From positions 62,001 through 126,000 of the forward strand of contig CASFAV010000013.1 in assembly GCA_949292905.1 (NCBI GenBank): 64,000 nucleotides of DNA. Reading direction: 5' to 3'. This DNA is from an uncultured Eubacteriales bacterium (GTDB lineage: Bacteria; Bacillota; Clostridia; Christensenellales; DTU072). Below are positions 61,362-64,000 of the stretch, in pieces; position 1 is the stretch's first letter; the number at the start of each line of letters is the position of its first letter. The notes under the pieces are model-generated. The model did no database searches and was not told where the DNA came from. It saw only the letters and a list, made by a program, of their open reading frames with translations. Position numbers and translations under genes: made by a program.

Positions 61362-62114
61362 TTAATAATTTACGACTTTAGCGAAATCTTCCGCTTTGAG
61401 AGAAGCGCCGCCGATGAGTCCGCCGTCGATCTCGGGCATAGCCATGAGTTCGGAAGCGTTCTTCGGATTCATGCTGCCGCCGTACTGGATGCGCATGGCG
61501 CCTGCGGCGGTCCTGCCGTACAGCTTGCGGATAGCCTTACGGATAACGGCTATCGTGTCGTTGGCGTCCTCGGCGGTAGCGGTCTTGCCGGTGCCGATAG
61601 CCCATACGGGTTCGTAAGCAACAACTATGCTCTTGAGCGCTATTTTCTCGAGTCCTTCGAAAGCGCCGTTGATCTGTCTCGTGACCACTTCGTTGGTCTT
61701 GCCCGCTTCACGTTCCTCGAGAGTCTCGCCCACGCAGACGATGGCTTTGAGTCCCGCGCCCACGGCGGCTTTGAGCCTCGCGTTCACGGAAGCGTCGGTC
61801 TCGCCGAAATACTGCCTTCTCTCGCTGTGTCCGATGATGACGTATTCGACTTTGAGCTCTTTAAGCATTTCCGCGGAGATCTCGCCGGTGAAAGCTCCTT
61901 TGGGCGCCCAGTGCACGTTCTGCGCTCCGAGCTTGATCTTGGTGCCGCGGATAGCCTTGCGGGCGGTATCTATATCGGTAAAGGGTACGCATACCACTAC
62001 TTCGCATTTCGCGTCTTTCACGAGAGGAGCGAGCTCGGTAAGCAACGCCTTGGTTCCTGCGTTGGTGTTGTTCATCTTCCAGTTGCCTGCAATGATAGGT
62101 CTTTTCATTTTCAT
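61362..62114 (-). CDS. tpiA: triosephosphate isomerase
   Basis: 250 residues. AGNWKMNN (9-16, catalytic Lys), VIIGHSERRQYF (catalytic His near 95), AYEPVWAIGTGK (catalytic Glu and loop 6) and the C-terminal IQYGGSMNPKNASELM phosphate loop. Interconverts DHAP and G3P. In the operon between pgk and gpmI. The leader between pgk and tpiA carries strong hairpins. AAAGGAGAAATG precedes the ATG region. Confidence 0.97.
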   Translation of the reverse strand: MKMKRPIIAGNWKMNNTNAGTKALLTELAPLVKDAKCEVVVCVPFTDIDTARKAIRGTKIKLGAQNVHWAPKGAFTGEISAEMLKELKVEYVIIGHSERRQYFGETDASVNARLKAAVGAGLKAIVCVGETLEEREAGKTNEVVTRQINGAFEGLEKIALKSIVVAYEPVWAIGTGKTATAEDANDTIAVIRKAIRKLYGRTAAGAMRIQYGGSMNPKNASELMAMPEIDGGLIGGASLKAEDFAKVVNY

Positions 62115-62140
62115 TTCTCCTTTTTATAAATATATAGGAA

Positions 62141-62253
62141 GCGCCGCGCACGGCGCGTCGGTTGTCGCGTTTCGATACCGACCGCGTCCGCGTTTCAGCG
62201 CGGACGTCGGTCGCGACTTTTAACGGTTTACGGCGGAAAACTTACGTCCGCCG
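62141..62253 (-). other. structured spacer between pgk and tpiA
   Basis: Three stems: GCGCCG-N4-CGGCGC (62141-62156); a three-tier stem GTCGCG ... CCGAC ... GTCCGCG-N6-CGCGGAC-GTCGG-TCGCGAC (62164-62217); and CGGCGGA-N9-TCCGCCG (62231-62253). None has a good T run. It may set the relative amounts of pgk and tpiA mRNA by processing or protection of 3' ends. Confidence 0.5.
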
Positions 62254-62275
62254 CATATAACGGATGTTTTCAGGA

Positions 62276-63547
62276 TTATTTATTGTCCAGACAAGCCACT
62301 CCGGGAAGTTCGAGCCCTTCGAGGAATTCGAGGGAAGCGCCGCCGCCGGTGGAAATATGAGTCATCTTATCGGCAAATCCGAGCTGTTTGACCGCCGCGG
62401 CAGAGTCTCCGCCGCCGATTATGGTGGTGGCGTCGGTCTCGGCAAGCGCCTTGGCTACCGCTATGGTGCCCGCTGCAAGAGTGGGATTTTCGAACACGCC
62501 CATAGGTCCGTTCCAGATAACGGTCTTCGCGCTCTTCACCGCGTCGGCGTATATCTCGCGGGTCTTGCTGCCGATGTCGAGTCCCATCATGTCTTCGGGA
62601 ATGGCGTCGGAAGCGACTTCTTTGACCTCCACGGCTCCGTCGATGGGATCGGGGAACGCCTTGGCTACCACGGTGTCGACGGGAAGGAGCATGTTGACGC
62701 CTTTAGCCGCCGCTTTGTCTATGAGCTCTTTGGCGAGATCCACTTTGTCGAGTTCGCAAAGGCTGGTGCCTACGCCGTAGCCTTTGGCTTTGAAGAAGGT
62801 GTACGCCATCGCGCCGCCGATGATGAGGGTGTCTACCTTTTCGATGAGGTTGTTGATGACGCCGATCTTGTCGGAAACCTTCGCGCCGCCGAGAATGGCG
62901 ACGAAGGGACGAACGGGGTTTTCGAGCGCGCCGCCCATGACGTCGAGCTCTTTACCGATAAGGAAGCCCGCGACCGCCGCTTCACACAGACCGTACTGCG
63001 CGATACCTGCTGTCGAAGCGTGCGCGCGGTGAGCGGTACCGAAAGCGTCGTTAACGTATATATCGCAGAAACGCGCGAGCGCTTTGCAGAAGTTCTCGTC
63101 GTTCTTGGTCTCTTCTTCGTGGAAACGGAGGTTCTCGAGAAGCACTACTTCGCCGTCCTTGCAAGCGGCTACGGCGGCTTCGGCGGCGGGACCTATCACG
63201 TCGGAAGCGAAAGTGACTTTGCCGTCCAGAAGCTCGTTCAAGCGTGCCGCAACGGGTTTGAGGGAGCACTTCTTAAGAGTGAGAGCCACGAGTTCGTCGC
63301 GGGACTTGCCTTCGTCTTCGGGTTTGATTTTCTTGATTTTCTCGTTAAAAATGTTATAAGGTCTGCCGAGGTGGGAGCAGAGAATGACTTTAGCGCCCTG
63401 TTCCATAAGATATTTGATGGTTGGAAGCGCGCCGTTGATACGGTTCTCGTCGGTGATGACTCCGCCCTTCATGGGCACGTTGAGGTCAACGCGGACAAGG
63501 CACTTTTTACCTTTTACGTTTACGTCTAAAATGGTTTTTTTGTTCAT
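62276..63547 (-). CDS. pgk: phosphoglycerate kinase
   Basis: 423 residues, slightly longer than usual. [11 protein letters not shown] and SHLGRPYN in the N-domain, and [20 protein letters not shown] with the [14 protein letters not shown] loop in the C-domain. Transfers phosphate between 1,3-bisphosphoglycerate and ADP. First gene of pgk-tpiA-gpmI, with a strong promoter 35 nt upstream of the start. CAGGAGATC precedes the ATG. Confidence 0.97.
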   Translation of the reverse strand: MNKKTILDVNVKGKKCLVRVDLNVPMKGGVITDENRINGALPTIKYLMEQGAKVILCSHLGRPYNIFNEKIKKIKPEDEGKSRDELVALTLKKCSLKPVAARLNELLDGKVTFASDVIGPAAEAAVAACKDGEVVLLENLRFHEEETKNDENFCKALARFCDIYVNDAFGTAHRAHASTAGIAQYGLCEAAVAGFLIGKELDVMGGALENPVRPFVAILGGAKVSDKIGVINNLIEKVDTLIIGGAMAYTFFKAKGYGVGTSLCELDKVDLAKELIDKAAAKGVNMLLPVDTVVAKAFPDPIDGAVEVKEVASDAIPEDMMGLDIGSKTREIYADAVKSAKTVIWNGPMGVFENPTLAAGTIAVAKALAETDATTIIGGGDSAAAVKQLGFADKMTHISTGGGASLEFLEGLELPGVACLDNK

Positions 63548-63582
63548 AGTGATCTCCTGACAAAAAATTATTTCCGTGAGAT

Positions 63583-63611
63583 ATTATATCACCGTGAAAG
63601 GAAGACGGCAA
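63583..63611 (-). promoter_or_regulatory. promoter of the pgk-tpiA-gpmI operon
   Basis: On the minus strand TTGCCG (63611-63606), a 17-nt spacer and TATAAT (63588-63583). AT-rich blocks, including AATTTTTATAAAAATT, lie directly upstream and may act as an UP element. Confidence 0.8.
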
Positions 63612-63685
63612 TAAAATTTTTATAAAAATTATAAAATTTTCAATAAAATAATTGAATTTTTACGGTAAAATCGGACGGGCGATAT

Positions 63686-64000
63686 TCATGCGAGACGGCT
63701 GAAATCCTCGGCGACGCCGTAAATATCTTCAGCCGAAGTCGCGGCGAAGGCTCTGAGTTTGAGTTCTTTGCCGCCGCGCAAGCCGTAAGCGTAAGCCGCG
63801 ATATGCTTTTTCATACAGTTTACGGCAACTTTTTCGGGCATTACGGCGGAAATTATCTCGAAATGCTCTTTGATCAGCGCGCCCCTGTCTATGACCGGCG
63901 TTTCGCCCCTTAATTCGGCGAAAATATACGGTCTGCCCATGGCGGCGCGCGCGACGGCAACGCCGTCGGCGCCCGTTTCATCCAAAGTACGCAGATACGA
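63686..64000 (-). CDS. tRNA-dihydrouridine synthase (C-terminal part)
   Basis: The last 104 residues of a Dus protein whose start lies beyond the right edge. ETGADGVAVARAAMGRPYIF is the FMN phosphate-binding end of the TIM barrel, and KEHFEIISAV and NCMKKHIAAYAYGL belong to the helical C-terminal domain. Dus reduces uridine to dihydrouridine in tRNA D-loops using NADPH and FMN. DusA/B/C subtype cannot be decided from this part. Confidence 0.93.
   Translation of the reverse strand, partial: SYLRTLDETGADGVAVARAAMGRPYIFAELRGETPVIDRGALIKEHFEIISAVMPEKVAVNCMKKHIAAYAYGLRGGKELKLRAFAATSAEDIYGVAEDFSRLA

Overview
The window looks like a chromosomal stretch of an anaerobic, spore-forming member of the Clostridia (Firmicutes), probably an uncultured gut-type lineage with a GC content a little above 50 percent. 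The evidence is spmA-spmB (spore maturation), a SpoIIQ-like M23 protein, a rubredoxin plus FprA flavodiiron pair (anaerobic oxygen or NO removal), hexuronate catabolism, a TatD-linked radical SAM protein, and strong Shine-Dalgarno sites of GGAGG type at most genes. No phage, IS element, CRISPR array or rRNA operon was seen. Almost everything is ordinary housekeeping gene content, densely packed, often with 1-4 nt stop/start overlaps (TAATG, ATGA).

Layout. 1-5.4 kb: a Crp/Fnr regulator operon, an AEC transporter, a DUF1858 gene followed by tRNA-Gln, and a TtcA-like thiolase-type tRNA enzyme. 5.4-12.9 kb: paired chromate-type transporters, an M23 protein, a sodium:solute symporter, an unknown protein downstream of rsmA, then rubredoxin-fprA. 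12.9-23.6 kb: a lipoprotein, metG-tatD-radical SAM, an orphan mazF, recX, a membrane-anchored sialidase-like protein, and tyrS-yigZ-ilvE. 23.6-32.3 kb: a MacB-like ABC operon that begins with an unrecognised 508-residue protein, then leuS and gap. 32.6-38.6 kb: a sugar operon (GH13 glucosidase, Gfo/Idh oxidoreductase, sugar isomerase/epimerase, fructuronate reductase-type SDR, uxuA). 38.7-48.2 kb: spmAB, an XRE regulator divergent from a zinc-ribbon membrane protein, rsmI-trmN6-like, fba, rho, an MBL-fold protein, a small unknown protein and prs. 48.2-53.3 kb: a heterodimeric ABC exporter, one half with a very large extra domain. 53.4-59.5 kb: the F-type ATP synthase operon. 59.7-64 kb: gpmI-tpiA-pgk and the end of a dihydrouridine synthase.

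Most interesting observation: the ATP synthase operon is atpB-atpE-atpF-atpA-atpG-atpD-atpC with no atpH. The alpha subunit instead carries about 75 extra N-terminal residues that read as the C-terminal, b-binding domain of the delta subunit. This delta(C)-alpha fusion, without the delta N-terminal domain, implies a rearranged peripheral stalk.

A second theme is that several genes have a consensus -10 box only 6-9 nt before the start codon and no Shine-Dalgarno site, which suggests leaderless mRNAs (ttcA-like, the 508-residue protein, uxuA, trmN6-like, and perhaps spmA and the XRE gene). Many promoters also carry perfect hyphenated palindromes that look like operators (crp, symporter, rubredoxin-fprA, uxuA, XRE, MBL protein, atp). 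Glycolysis is represented by gap, fba, gpmI, tpiA and pgk in three separate transcription units.
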